Source of the DNA: Microbispora hainanensis
Lineage (GTDB): Bacteria; Actinomycetota; Actinomycetes; Streptosporangiales; Streptosporangiaceae
Reading direction: 5' to 3'
Assembly: GCF_006874475.1 (NCBI RefSeq)
Contig: NZ_VIRM01000026.1
Span: forward strand, 53,791-117,790
Length of the DNA stretch: 64,000 nucleotides
Part shown: piece after piece, positions 1-9,269 of the stretch
How positions within the stretch are numbered: the first letter of the stretch is position 1
Layout: every line of letters starts with the position of its first letter
Translations under genes and position numbers: made by a program
The notes under the pieces: model-generated
Told to the model about the DNA's origin: nothing
The model's input: only the letters and a program-made list of their open reading frames with translations
The model's database searches: none

Positions 1-497
1 CGGACCGCGACGATCCTATCCCCAGCTTCGGTGCGGCCCAGCACTTCCACGTCGGGCCCCAGGGACTCGACCCAGGGCGCGCGGATGAACACGGCCCTGA
101 TCGTCCCCCGCCCGGCGAAGTCGAGATCGGCCTCGAACGAGTCGACCTGGCGGCCGAAGGCGTTGCGGCGGACCACCATGTCGATGCCGCCCAGCGTCTC
201 CTGACCCTCGATGCCCCCCTCGATCCGGTCGGCCAGCATGATCATCCCGGCGCACGAGCCGTAGGCGGGCATGCCCTCCTTGATCCGCAGCCGCAGCGGT
301 TCGAGCAGCTCGAAGGTGACGGCGAGCTTCCACATCGTGGTCGACTCCCCGCCCGGGACGACCAGCGCGTCCACCGCGGCGAGCTCCTCCTGCCTGCGCA
401 CCGGCGTGGCGGTGGCGCCCGACTCCTCCAGGGCGCGGATGTGCTCGCGCACGTCGCCCTGCAGGGCGAGCACGCCGATCTTGGGTGCGGACGTCAC
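1..497 (-). CDS. pdxT: PdxT, glutaminase subunit of PLP synthase (3' end outside window)
   Basis: Hydrolyses glutamine and passes ammonia to PdxS for de novo pyridoxal 5'-phosphate synthesis in the cytoplasm. The protein opens [19 protein letters not shown], has the GGES motif at about residues 49-52 and the class I glutamine amidotransferase nucleophile in YGSCAGMI (Cys about 82). The GTG start at 497 is chosen because AGGAAGG sits just upstream. The frame is open to base 1, so the C-terminus, with the catalytic His/Glu pair expected there, is missing from the window. The partner pdxS lies upstream on the same strand but is separated by a MarR gene. Confidence 0.95.
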   Translation of the reverse strand, partial: MTSAPKIGVLALQGDVREHIRALEESGATATPVRRQEELAAVDALVVPGGESTTMWKLAVTFELLEPLRLRIKEGMPAYGSCAGMIMLADRIEGGIEGQETLGGIDMVVRRNAFGRQVDSFEADLDFAGRGTIRAVFIRAPWVESLGPDVEVLGRTEAGDRIVAV

Positions 498-584
498 GGT
501 TTTCCTTCCTGTGGTGACCTGTTCAGCGTATGGCCACGGTCTGCGGGCCCAAAACGACGGACAGCCGCGTTCCGGCACGTTCTG

Positions 585-1010
585 TCAGGCACGGCCCAGC
601 TTCGCGAGGGCGGGGAGAGCCCGGGCGATGGCCGTGCGCTCCTCGGCGGTCAGCTCGTCCAGCCGGCCGGACAGGTAGGCGATCCTGGCCCGCCGTACGG
701 CCCGGAGGCGGTCGCGGCCCTCGTCGGTCAGCTCGACGGTGCGCACCCGCGCGTCGGATGCGTCGGTGCCCCGCGCGACGAGACCGGCCTCCTCCAGGCG
801 GCTGACCTGCACGCTCATCGTCGGAAGCTGCACGCCGTGCTCCTCGGCCAGCTCGGTCATCCGGCGCGCGCCGTCCTCCAGGGAGCCGAGCACGGAGTAT
901 TGCTGGGAGGTGACCGGCTGCCCGGCCGTCGTACGGCGCAGCAGCATCACGATATGGCGCAGCTCACGTGACAGGTTCTCGGCGAGCCGTGCCGCGTCGT
1001 CGGTCGTCAT
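585..1010 (-). CDS. MarR-family transcriptional regulator
   Basis: 141-residue winged-helix regulator. The HTH region runs about residues 35-100 (PVTSQQYSVL, then QLPTMSVQVSRLEEAGLVAR as recognition helix, then the wing DASDARVRTVELTDEG). It sits between pdxS and pdxT on the same strand, an unusual position because these two genes are normally adjacent. The ligand is unknown; control of B6 synthesis or of a neighbouring transporter is only inference. No cysteine redox sensor is visible in the sequence. Confidence 0.9.
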   Translation of the reverse strand: MTTDDAARLAENLSRELRHIVMLLRRTTAGQPVTSQQYSVLGSLEDGARRMTELAEEHGVQLPTMSVQVSRLEEAGLVARGTDASDARVRTVELTDEGRDRLRAVRRARIAYLSGRLDELTAEERTAIARALPALAKLGRA

Positions 1011-1127
1011 GGCAGCCCACGATAACGGGGGCCGGGCCGGAGCCGGCGAGGCGGGCGGCGTCCCGGCGTTCGATGACGGCGGGCCGCTCCTCTTGGGCGC
1101 GGACGTCGTGCTCCGCGGACAGCAAGA

Positions 1128-1157
1128 ACGCCCGGCCGGGACGTCCCGGCCGGGCGT
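1128..1157 (-). terminator. strong palindromic terminator after pdxS
   Basis: Perfect inverted repeat with 13-nt arms (ACGCCCGGCCGGG) around an ACGT centre, followed on the minus strand by TTCTTG. It lies 38 bases after the pdxS stop and would separate pdxS transcription from the downstream MarR and pdxT genes. The U tract is weak, as is usual in actinobacteria. Confidence 0.7.
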
Positions 1158-1194
1158 CTGCGCCCTGACTTCCCTGTTGTCTACCAGCCGCGGT

Positions 1195-2109
1195 CTACCA
1201 GCCGCGCTCGGCGAGGCGGTGCGGCACGGGGATGTCGTCGACGTTGATGCCGACCATCGCCTCGCCCAGGCCGCGCGAGACCTTGGCGATCACGTCGGGG
1301 TCGTCGTAGAACGTGGTGGCCTTGACGATGGCGGCGGCGCGCTTGGCGGGGTCGCCGGACTTGAAGATGCCCGAGCCGACGAACACGCCCTCGGCGCCGA
1401 GCTGCATCATCATCGCGGCGTCGGCCGGCGTGGCGATGCCGCCCGCGGTGAACAGCACCACCGGCAGCTTGCCGGTCTTGGCGATCTCGGCCACCAGCTC
1501 GTACGGCGCCTGCAGTTCCTTGGCGGCGACGTACAGCTCGTCCTCGGGCAGCGAGGTGAGGCGCTTGATCTCGCCGCGGATCTTGCGCATGTGGGTGGTG
1601 GCGTTGGAGACGTCGCCGGTGCCGGCCTCCCCCTTGGAGCGGATCATGGCGGCGCCCTCGGTGATGCGGCGCAGCGCCTCGCCGAGGTTGGTGGCCCCGC
1701 ACACGAAGGGCACGGTGAACTGCCACTTGTCGATGTGGTTGGCGTAGTCGGCCGGGGTGAGGACCTCGGACTCGTCGATGTAGTCGACCCCGAGCGCCTG
1801 GAGCACCTGGGCCTCGACGAAGTGGCCGATCCTGGCCTTGGCCATCACCGGGATGGAGACGGCGTTGATGATGCCCTCGATCATGTCGGGGTCGCTCATC
1901 CGGGACACGCCGCCCTGGGCGCGGATGTCGGCGGGGACGCGCTCCAGCGCCATGACGGCGACGGCTCCCGCGTCCTCGGCGATCTTGGCCTGCTCCGGGG
2001 TGACGACGTCCATGATGACACCGCCCTTGAGCATCTCGGCCATGCCGCGCTTCACGCGGGCGGTGCCGACGGCGGTGGTCTCGTTGACTTCGGGGGTGCT
2101 GCTGGACAC
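1195..2109 (-). CDS. pdxS: PdxS, PLP synthase lyase subunit
   Basis: Condenses ribose 5-phosphate, glyceraldehyde 3-phosphate and PdxT-derived ammonia into pyridoxal 5'-phosphate as a TIM-barrel dodecamer. The 304 residues match the usual family length. Near-invariant segments are [18 protein letters not shown], the substrate lysine in [10 protein letters not shown] (about Lys91) and the second lysine in [11 protein letters not shown] (about Lys159), plus the phosphate-binding glycines of [13 protein letters not shown] and [11 protein letters not shown] hairpin follows the stop, so it may be transcribed apart from pdxT. Confidence 0.98.
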   Translation of the reverse strand: MSSSTPEVNETTAVGTARVKRGMAEMLKGGVIMDVVTPEQAKIAEDAGAVAVMALERVPADIRAQGGVSRMSDPDMIEGIINAVSIPVMAKARIGHFVEAQVLQALGVDYIDESEVLTPADYANHIDKWQFTVPFVCGATNLGEALRRITEGAAMIRSKGEAGTGDVSNATTHMRKIRGEIKRLTSLPEDELYVAAKELQAPYELVAEIAKTGKLPVVLFTAGGIATPADAAMMMQLGAEGVFVGSGIFKSGDPAKRAAAIVKATTFYDDPDVIAKVSRGLGEAMVGINVDDIPVPHRLAERGW

Positions 2110-2216
2110 GGTGCTACCTCACGACGGCGGGCCTACGGAATCCTCTCCATCGTAGGCGGTGGCCGATCCCGCACCTCACGCACCCGTATGTCAGAGTCGA
2201 TCAGGCTTTTTGTCCA

Positions 2217-3218
2217 TCACGGCGCAATTGGCTTGCGGGAGGCGAGCACGACCCAGACCTGGCCGCGGGCGAACGGCATGGGCGTGCCGTCGGCCATGGT
2301 GTAGGTGGTGCCCTTCTTCTCCGAGGAGCGCGACCACTTGATCCGGTAGGCCTGGCCGTCCCTGAGCACCACGCCGGTGCCCTTTCCCACCGTGTGCACG
2401 AGCGGGGTGTAGCTGCCGGTGAAGTCGTGGAACTCCGAGCGGTCGGTCTTCACCCACTGGATGACGATCGTGGGGGCGCCCTGCTGGCCGCCCTCGGCCG
2501 CCATGTCCTTCTCGCCGTCCTGCGTCACCAGCCAGCGCTTCTGCGACGCCGACCACGTGAACGTGAAGCGGGCCGCGGGATAGCGGACGCTGACGCTCTT
2601 CTGCGGCGTGCCCCCGGCCGGCGGCTCGTCGGAGAAGACGAAGCCGATGTCGCGCGCCTTGGTCGCCTGCGGCGCCTTGGCGAGCAGCTTCCTGGGACTG
2701 CCGACCAGGTTGTACGGCGCGACCCGGCCGGCCGCGCGGGTGTACGCCGCGGGGACCCGGCTGTCGGACACGTCGAACAGCGAGGCCTTCTGGACAAAGG
2801 GGATCATCTTCGTCTGCACGCCGGAGTAGGCCAGGGCGGGCTTGCCGAACATCGGGAGGATGTGCAGGTCGGAGATGCGGGCGCTGCGGACCGGCCCCAC
2901 CTGGGCGGGCAGCTTCGAGGAGAAGATCGCCATGAGCCGGGTGAGCCCGCCTTCGACCTGCTCGACGAAGACGATGTCGGCGCTGCGCAGGCCCATCTGC
3001 GGCTTGCCCGCGTGGGTGTTCTCGATCTTCACGGCGAGCACCGGCTTGCGCGCGGCGATGGGGCGGCCCGTGAACGGATGCTCGGGAGGCGGCGTCGGAG
3101 TCGGGGACTCCACGACGCTGGCCCCCTGGGACTGGGCGACGGGCTTGTCGTCCCCCGAGCACGCGGCTCCGGTCAGGACGACCGCCATGGCCAGCGTGAA
3201 GCCGATCCCTGCCCGCAC
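2217..3218 (-). CDS. DUF3048 (YerB-like) lipoprotein
   Basis: Predicted 333-residue lipoprotein. The signal sequence VRAGIGFTLAMAVVLTGAAC ends in a lipobox with Cys about 20, so it should be anchored outside the membrane. After a Thr/Pro-rich linker comes the DUF3048 N-terminal domain (HPFTGRPIAARKPVLAVKIENT) and a C-terminal domain (HDFTGSYTPLVHTVGKGTGVVL). The family function is unknown; Bacillus YerB is the named relative. The GTG start at 3218 is preferred over upstream starts because GGGAGGAG lies 8 bases before it and it gives a clean signal peptide. Confidence 0.88.
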   Translation of the reverse strand: MRAGIGFTLAMAVVLTGAACSGDDKPVAQSQGASVVESPTPTPPPEHPFTGRPIAARKPVLAVKIENTHAGKPQMGLRSADIVFVEQVEGGLTRLMAIFSSKLPAQVGPVRSARISDLHILPMFGKPALAYSGVQTKMIPFVQKASLFDVSDSRVPAAYTRAAGRVAPYNLVGSPRKLLAKAPQATKARDIGFVFSDEPPAGGTPQKSVSVRYPAARFTFTWSASQKRWLVTQDGEKDMAAEGGQQGAPTIVIQWVKTDRSEFHDFTGSYTPLVHTVGKGTGVVLRDGQAYRIKWSRSSEKKGTTYTMADGTPMPFARGQVWVVLASRKPIAP

Positions 3219-3353
3219 CGTATCCGCTCCTCCCGATGGAGAGCCCTCGCCACCAGGCACGACGGACCTGGCCCACGCGGACCCGTTGACCAGCATGGCA
3301 ATGAATCGGCATGAGCTTACCGGGATTAGACCGAAATGCCCGACAAAAAGTGA

Positions 3354-3893
3354 CTATCCAGTAGCGAGCGATTCGGGCGGTTCGTCATCGATGTCGAAGA
3401 AGCGGGGCGGATCGGTGTGCCCGGCCAGGCGCAGCGACCGCGCCAGCCAGCGCCGCTGCGCCGTACGGGTGACGGCGGCGGCGTTGTTGTAGAACCGGCG
3501 CGAGTAGACGACCTTGGCCACCGCCGTGTCCAGTTCCTCCAGCAGCGCGGCCCCCGCGGGATGCTCGGCCAGCTTCTCCCGGAACCGCTCCTGGTCGACC
3601 ACCGCCCGCAGCGTCCTCGACAGGTCGCTCTCGGCGTGCTCGCGCTCGTCCGGCCCCGCCGTACGGGCCTCGTGGGCGGCCGCGGCGAGCACCAGCGACG
3701 TGGCGGGGTCGAGGATGCGCGAGCCGGCGAGCTCCAGGCAGACCGCGGCGCGGCGCAGCAGCGCGGCGTCGAGCGCGGCCTGGGCGGTCTCCAGGCGGAT
3801 GTGGAGACGGTCGAGCCGCCCCGCCCGCCAGGAGACGTAGACCGCGAACAGCACGACGGCCACGGCCGCCACGAGGATCAGGGTCGTGGTCAC
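3354..3893 (-). CDS. membrane-anchored protein, LemA-like
   Basis: 179 residues with one N-terminal membrane helix (VTTTLILVAAVAVVLFAVYV) followed by a mostly helical cytoplasmic domain. The segment SRRFYNNAAAVTRTAQRRW resembles the YNNAV signature of LemA-type coiled proteins, but the match is weak. It lies 40 bases after pimA on the same strand and has a GGGAGG ribosome site before its GTG, so it is probably the last gene of the PIM operon. Function not known; a role in envelope organisation would fit the context. Confidence 0.75.
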   Translation of the reverse strand: MTTTLILVAAVAVVLFAVYVSWRAGRLDRLHIRLETAQAALDAALLRRAAVCLELAGSRILDPATSLVLAAAAHEARTAGPDEREHAESDLSRTLRAVVDQERFREKLAEHPAGAALLEELDTAVAKVVYSRRFYNNAAAVTRTAQRRWLARSLRLAGHTDPPRFFDIDDEPPESLATG

Positions 3894-3933
3894 GCCGGCA
3901 CCTCCCCGCAGGTGGCCTGACCGCTGCGGATCG

Positions 3934-5067
3934 TCATGGCAGCGCGTCCTCCACCACGCCCGCGCTGGCGTGGGTGACCGTCTCGTAGACGCGCACGACC
4001 TCCCGCGCGACCGTCGACCAGTCGTACTTCCACACCGCCTGGCGGGCCTCGTCGGAGAGCTTGGCGCGGCGCTCGGGGTCGTCGAGCAGCCGGGCGGCCT
4101 CCCTGGCCAGGGCCGCGGGGTCCCCGGTCGTGAACAGCGCACCGGCCTGGCCGTCGTCCAGCACGCGGCGGAAGGCGGGGATGTCGCTGGCGAGGATCGG
4201 CGCCCCGGCCGACATGGCCTCGGTGAGCACGATGCCGAAGCTCTCCCCGCCCAGGTTGGGCGCGCAGAAGACGTCGACGGAGTGGTAGGCGCGCACCTTG
4301 TCGGCCTCGCTGACCATGCCGAGCAGCCCGACCCTGTCGCGATACTGCCGCGGCACCCGCCCGAGCACGTCGTCGGGGTCGCCGGGGCCGGCGATCAGCA
4401 GGCGCAGTTTCGGCCGCTCGGGGGCCAGCAGGGCGAACGCCTCCAGCAGCACGGCCAGGCCCTTGCGCGGCTCGTCCATCCGCCCGAGGAAGCCGATCAC
4501 GTCGCCGTCGGGCCCCCAGCCCGGCAGCGGCTCGCCCTCGGCGTACCTGCGCACCGTGACGCCGTTGGGGATCAGCACCGCGTCGCCGCCGAGGTGCTCC
4601 ACCAGCGTCTTGCGGGCGGCCTCGGAGACCGCGATCCTGCCCGTGATCTTCTCCAGCGCGCTCTGCAGCATCGGCGCGGCCACCGACATGGCCCGCGACC
4701 GCTCGTACGAGGCGTGGAACGTCGCCACGATGGGTCCCCGGGCGACCCAGCAGGCCAGCACGCCGAGGGACGGCACCGCGGGCTCGTGCACGTGCAGCAC
4801 GTCGAACCCGCCCTCCCTGATCCACTTGCGCACCCGGTTGGCCGACAGGAACCCGAACGCCAGGCGGGCGACCGACCCGTTGTAGGGGACGGGAACGGCG
4901 CGGCCCGCCGGGGTCACATACGCCGGCAGTTCGGCGTCGTCGGCCGCGGGGGCGATGACCGACACCTTGTGCCCGTCGTCGATGAGCGCCTCGGCGAGGT
5001 CCCTGATGTGCGCCTGCACGCCCCCGGGGACCTCCCAGGTGTACGGGCAGACGATGCCGACCTTCAC
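3934..5067 (-). CDS. pimA: PimA, phosphatidylinositol alpha-mannosyltransferase
   Basis: GT4-family, GT-B fold enzyme that transfers mannose from GDP-Man to phosphatidylinositol on the inner membrane face, the first step of PIM synthesis. 377 residues. The N-terminus KVGIVCPYTWEVPGGVQAHI holds the glycine-rich acceptor/donor loop; HVHEPAVPSLGVLA and the C-terminal donor site with E-x7-E spacing (GGESFGIVLTEAMSAGAP) are present. The GTG start overlaps the patA stop (GTGA), so it is translationally coupled. The order pgsA-patA-pimA is the conserved actinobacterial PIM block. Confidence 0.95.
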   Translation of the reverse strand: MKVGIVCPYTWEVPGGVQAHIRDLAEALIDDGHKVSVIAPAADDAELPAYVTPAGRAVPVPYNGSVARLAFGFLSANRVRKWIREGGFDVLHVHEPAVPSLGVLACWVARGPIVATFHASYERSRAMSVAAPMLQSALEKITGRIAVSEAARKTLVEHLGGDAVLIPNGVTVRRYAEGEPLPGWGPDGDVIGFLGRMDEPRKGLAVLLEAFALLAPERPKLRLLIAGPGDPDDVLGRVPRQYRDRVGLLGMVSEADKVRAYHSVDVFCAPNLGGESFGIVLTEAMSAGAPILASDIPAFRRVLDDGQAGALFTTGDPAALAREAARLLDDPERRAKLSDEARQAVWKYDWSTVAREVVRVYETVTHASAGVVEDALP

Positions 5068-6038
5068 GACCGGGCCCCGCCCCGGGGCTCCAGGTCGTCG
5101 AGCCACAGGCGCTGGAGCATGTGCCAGTCCTCCGGATGCTCGGCGATGCCCTTCTCGAACACCGCCGCCACGGCCTGGGTCATCACCCCGACCTTCTCCT
5201 CGCGCGTCCCCTCGGCCGGGACCGGGATCTCCTCCTGGATGCGGATGCCCCAGCCGTTCCCGTCGAACCACAGCACGGCGGGCAGCAGCGCGGCGCCCGT
5301 CTGGATCGCCAGCGCCGCGGGGCCGGCGGCCATGCGGGTCCTCGCGCCGAAGAAGTCGACCTCGACGCCGGAGGCGGTCAGGTCGCGCTCGGCGGGCAGG
5401 CAGACCGTCTTGCCCTCGCGCAGCCGCTTGGCGAGCGTGCCGAACGCCATCGCGCTGCCGCCGCCCTTGGCGGTCAGGGGCAGCACCTCCATGCCGAGCC
5501 GCTCGCGGTAGTCGATGAAGCGCTCGAACAGCGACTCGGGCTTCAGCCGTTCGGCGACCGTGGTGAAGCGGTGGCCCCTGTGCACCAGCCAGGCCCCGGC
5601 GAAGTCGTAGTTGCCCATGTGGGGCAGCGCGACCACCACTCCCCTGCCCCGGGCGAGGTTGTCGAAGATGTGCTCGCCCCCGGTGGCCCGGGTGCCGTCG
5701 AGGATGCGCTCGCGGGTGTAGGCGGCGAAGCGGAACGACTCCATCCAGTAGCGGAAGTAGGAGCGCATGCCCGCCCGGCTCAGGTCGCGTACGGCGCGGT
5801 CGCCGGCGTCGCCGCCGACGACGCGGGCCAGGTTGGATTCGAGGCGGCGCACGGACTTGCCGCGCCTGAGCCACAGCCAGTCGGCGAGGACCCGGAAGAA
5901 CCACGCGGCCAGCCGTTCCGGCACATGCCGGACCACGGCCCAGCCGACGGAGTACGCCGCCGCGACCAGCCGGTCCGCGAGCGGCACCGCACCGGGTCGC
6001 GCGGACCGCCCGGGGGATGGGCCGTCCGAGCCCTTCAT
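5064..6038 (-). CDS. patA: PatA-like phosphatidylinositol mannoside acyltransferase
   Basis: LpxL/HtrB-type acyltransferase of 324 residues that should acylate the mannose of PIM using acyl-CoA at the membrane. The catalytic HX4D motif is PHMGNYD; ERDLTASGVEVDFFG and PAVLWF are further family segments. The ATG overlaps the pgsA stop as ATGA, and its own stop overlaps the pimA start, giving a fully coupled three-gene run. A slightly long charged N-terminus (MKGSDGPSPGRSARPGAV) precedes the amphipathic region. Confidence 0.93.
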   Translation of the reverse strand: MKGSDGPSPGRSARPGAVPLADRLVAAAYSVGWAVVRHVPERLAAWFFRVLADWLWLRRGKSVRRLESNLARVVGGDAGDRAVRDLSRAGMRSYFRYWMESFRFAAYTRERILDGTRATGGEHIFDNLARGRGVVVALPHMGNYDFAGAWLVHRGHRFTTVAERLKPESLFERFIDYRERLGMEVLPLTAKGGGSAMAFGTLAKRLREGKTVCLPAERDLTASGVEVDFFGARTRMAAGPAALAIQTGAALLPAVLWFDGNGWGIRIQEEIPVPAEGTREEKVGVMTQAVAAVFEKGIAEHPEDWHMLQRLWLDDLEPRGGARS

Positions 6039-6661
6039 CTGACCACCGCCTGTCTGTAGACGTGCACCATCCGCTGCACCACCGTGACGGCGCTGGCGGC
6101 GGCGAGCAGCCAGAGCCCGGCCGCCAGGACGTACGGCACGCCGAGGCCGGACAGCCCGGCCGCCACGAGCACGACCACGAGACGCTCCCCCCGTTCGGCG
6201 ATGCCGACGTTCGCGGTCATGCCGAGGCCCTCGGCTCTGGCCTTGGCGTACGAGACCAATGCTCCCGCGACGAGGCAGAAGAGCGCGACTATCGCAAGGA
6301 CGATCTCCCGCTCGTCCTTGAGGACGAAGTAGAGGATCAGCCCCGAGAAGATCGAGGCGTCGCCGAGACGGTCGAGCGTGGAGTCCAGGAAGGCGCCCCA
6401 CGTGCTCCCCTTGCCCGTCATCCGGGCCAGCACGCCGTCCAGGAGGTCGGCGAGCACGAAGAACGTGATGACGAGGGTTCCCGCGAACAGATGCCCGAGC
6501 GGGTAGAAGGCGAGAGCGGAGGCCACCACTCCGAGCGTGCCGATGGTGGTGATCACATCGGGCGAGATCCCCCAGCGGGCGAGGGCTCGCCCCAGGGGGG
6601 TCATGACTCGGGTGACGGCGGGGCGCAGGATGTTCAACATCGCCGTCCGATCGTAGGCCAT
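6035..6661 (-). CDS. pgsA: phosphatidylinositol phosphate synthase (CDP-alcohol phosphotransferase)
   Basis: Joins CDP-diacylglycerol and inositol 1-phosphate to make phosphatidylinositol phosphate. The full CDP-alcohol phosphotransferase motif D-x2-D-G-x2-A-R-x8-G-x3-D-x3-D is visible in DLLDGVLAR ... WGAFLDSTLDRLGD, with about six membrane helices across 208 residues. Two starts are possible, ATG at 6661 (MAYDRTAM) or at 6640; neither has an ideal ribosome site and the longer is reported. Head gene of the coupled pgsA-patA-pimA unit and divergent from the EF-G2 gene. Confidence 0.93.
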   Translation of the reverse strand: MAYDRTAMLNILRPAVTRVMTPLGRALARWGISPDVITTIGTLGVVASALAFYPLGHLFAGTLVITFFVLADLLDGVLARMTGKGSTWGAFLDSTLDRLGDASIFSGLILYFVLKDEREIVLAIVALFCLVAGALVSYAKARAEGLGMTANVGIAERGERLVVVLVAAGLSGLGVPYVLAAGLWLLAAASAVTVVQRMVHVYRQAVVR

Positions 6662-6905
6662 CCAGCGCCGCCGCACCTCGCAAGCACATTCGCCGAAAAG
6701 TCTTGTGATATGCGCCACATGGGTAAAGGGTGAAGAGCACGCGCCCGCAGGGCCGCGCGGAGACGTCACGGAGGTGAACCGCCGTGCCGGCCGCCGCACG
6801 GTCCTGAGAGGGCGAGGCCCCCGGGCGCGGACAGCGACGGCAGAGCGGCCGGCGCGGGTGCGTGCCACGTGCCCATCCCGACCGCTCAGAGATTCGGGAG
6901 GCGAT

Positions 6906-9035
6906 GTGGCCGAAAGATCAACCGGCGCGACACATGGGGCCGCGGGCAGGGCACCCGCGGCCGATCGGCCGGACATGGTGCGCAATGTCGTGCTGGTCGG
7001 CCATTCCGGGGCCGGGAAGACCACGCTGGTCGAGGCGCTGCTCGCGGAGACCGGCACCATCCAGCGTCCCGGCCGGGTCGAGGACGGCACCACGGTCAGC
7101 GACTTCGACGAGGTGGAGGTGCGCCAGCAGCGCTCCGTCAACCTGTCGGTCGCTCCCGTCGTCCACAACGGCATCAAAATCAACTTCCTGGACACCCCCG
7201 GGTACGCCGACTTCGTCGGCGACCTGAGGGCCGGGCTGCGCGCGGCCGACGCGGCGCTGTTCGTCGTCTCGGCCGCCGAGGGCGTGGACGGGCTCACCCG
7301 CATGCTCTGGGAGGAGTGCGCGCTCGTGGGGATGCCCCGCGCCGTGGTCATCACCAAGATCGACCATCAGCGCGCCAACTTCGACGAGGTGCTCGCCACC
7401 TGCCAGGACGCGTTCGGCGACGGGGTGGCGCCGCTCTACCTGCCGGTGAACGGCACCGGGCTGCTCGGCCTGCTGTCGCAGCGGCTGTTCGACTACACCG
7501 GCGGGCGCAGGACCGAGCGGGAGCCCGACGCCGACCAGCTCGAGCTCATCGAGCAGTATCGCGGCGACCTCATCGAGGGGATCATCCAGGAGAGCGAGGA
7601 CGAGTCCCTGATGGACCGTTACCTCTCCGGCGAGACGATCGACACCAAGGTGCTCATCGACGACCTGGAGAAGGCGGTCGCACGGGCCGGCTTCTATCCG
7701 GTCCTCGCCACGGCGCCCGGCGTCGGCATGCTGGAGCTGCTGGAGATCGTCACGCAGGGCTTCCCCTCGCCCCTGGAGCACCCACTGCCGAAGATCACGT
7801 CGATCGACGGCAAGCCGTGCAGGGAGTGCAGCGCCGACCCGGACGGCCCGCTCGTGGCCGAGGTCGTGAAGACCACGAGCGATCCGTACGTCGGGCGGAT
7901 CAGCCTGGTCCGGGTCTTCTCTGGCACGCTGCGGCCGGACATGACGGTGCACGTCTCGGGCCACGGCCTGGCCGAACGGGGGCACGAGGACCACGACGTC
8001 GACGAGCGGGTGGGCGCCCTGTCGTCGCCGCTCGGCAAGACGCAGCGGACCGTGGGCAAGTGCGTCGCCGGGGACATCTGCGCGGTCGCCAAGCTGTCGC
8101 GCACCGAGACGGGCGACACGCTCTCGGACAAGGACGACCCGCTGCTGGTCGAGGCGTGGACCATGCCGGAGCCGCTGCTGCCGGTCGCCATCACGGCGAA
8201 GTCGAAGGCCGACGAGGACAAGCTCAGCCAGGCCCTTGGCCGCCTGGTGGCGGAGGACCCGACCCTGCGGCTGGAGAACAACGCCGAGACCCGCCAGCTC
8301 GTGCTGTGGTGCATGGGCGAGGCGCACTCCGACGTCCTGCTCGACCGCCTGGCCAAGCGGCACGGGGTCGAGGTCGAGAAGATCGACCTGCGGGTGCCGC
8401 TGCGGGAGACGTTCGCCGGCAGGGCGCAGGGCATGGGGCGCAACGTCAAGCAGACCGGCGGCCACGGGCAGTACGCGATCTGCCACATCGAGGTCGAGCC
8501 GCTGCCGTCGGGCGGCGGGTTCGAGTTCGTCGACAAGATCGTGGGCGGCGTCGTGCCGAGGCAGTTCATCCCGTCGGTGGAGAAGGGCGTGCGGGCCCAG
8601 ATGGAGCGCGGGGTCGTCGCCGGCTATCCGATGGTCGACGTCCGCGTGACGCTCTACGACGGCAAGGCCCACTCGGTCGACTCCTCCGACATGGCCTTCC
8701 AGATCGCCGGGCAGCTCGCGCTCAAGGAGGCCGCGTCCAAGGTGGCGACGCACCTGCTCGAACCGGTGGACGAGGTGTCGGTGCTCGTGTCCGACGATTA
8801 CGTCGGAGCCGTGATGTCCGACCTGTCCTCCCGCCGCGGCAGGGTGCTCGGCACCGAGCCGGTGGGCACGGGCCGCACGCTGGTGCGCGCCGAGGTGCCG
8901 CAACTGGAGATCACCCGGTACGCGATCGACCTCCGCTCGCTGTCCCACGGGACGGGCACGTTCAGCCGCTCCTTCCTGCGATACGAGCCGCTGCCCGCCC
9001 ACCTGGCCGACAAGGTCGCCGCGGCGAGCGAGTAG
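6906..9035 (+). CDS. elongation factor G-like protein EF-G2
   Basis: 709-residue translational GTPase of the EF-G2 group, whose exact role is unresolved; members often lack normal translocation activity. G1 is GHSGAGKTT, G3 is DTPGYADF, and G4 is VITKIDHQ, TKID instead of the usual NKxD. The later domains include the EF-G domain IV-V region (LRETFAGRAQGMGRNVKQTGG, GTGTFSRSF). A GTG start is used with GGGAGG four bases upstream. This gene is divergent from pgsA, a conserved arrangement as far as I recall in related actinomycetes. Confidence 0.92.
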   Translation: MAERSTGATHGAAGRAPAADRPDMVRNVVLVGHSGAGKTTLVEALLAETGTIQRPGRVEDGTTVSDFDEVEVRQQRSVNLSVAPVVHNGIKINFLDTPGYADFVGDLRAGLRAADAALFVVSAAEGVDGLTRMLWEECALVGMPRAVVITKIDHQRANFDEVLATCQDAFGDGVAPLYLPVNGTGLLGLLSQRLFDYTGGRRTEREPDADQLELIEQYRGDLIEGIIQESEDESLMDRYLSGETIDTKVLIDDLEKAVARAGFYPVLATAPGVGMLELLEIVTQGFPSPLEHPLPKITSIDGKPCRECSADPDGPLVAEVVKTTSDPYVGRISLVRVFSGTLRPDMTVHVSGHGLAERGHEDHDVDERVGALSSPLGKTQRTVGKCVAGDICAVAKLSRTETGDTLSDKDDPLLVEAWTMPEPLLPVAITAKSKADEDKLSQALGRLVAEDPTLRLENNAETRQLVLWCMGEAHSDVLLDRLAKRHGVEVEKIDLRVPLRETFAGRAQGMGRNVKQTGGHGQYAICHIEVEPLPSGGGFEFVDKIVGGVVPRQFIPSVEKGVRAQMERGVVAGYPMVDVRVTLYDGKAHSVDSSDMAFQIAGQLALKEAASKVATHLLEPVDEVSVLVSDDYVGAVMSDLSSRRGRVLGTEPVGTGRTLVRAEVPQLEITRYAIDLRSLSHGTGTFSRSFLRYEPLPAHLADKVAAASE

Positions 9036-9051
9036 CGGCCGGAACGGTTCA

Positions 9052-9089
9052 CGGACCCCGGCGGCCCGCCTCCCGCCCGCCGGGGTCCG
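9052..9089 (+). terminator. terminator after EF-G2
   Basis: Perfect 13-bp stem (arms CGGACCCCGGCGG and its complement) with a 12-nt loop, 17 bases after the EF-G2 stop. There is no U tract. Confidence 0.7.
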
Positions 9090-9269
9090 CGCAGCTCAGC
9101 GACACTGTCGCCTGGGGCGGGGTTTCACGCGCCCGGGGCACGGGGAGCCCCACAAGGTGCCCCGCGTCACTTCCGCATCACAAATTCATTTCGTTTTTCT
9201 GGCTAAACCGCTCTTTTGCCGATGTAAGACTTATGGCCTCACTTACTGGCAAATCAGAGGGGTAGCCAC

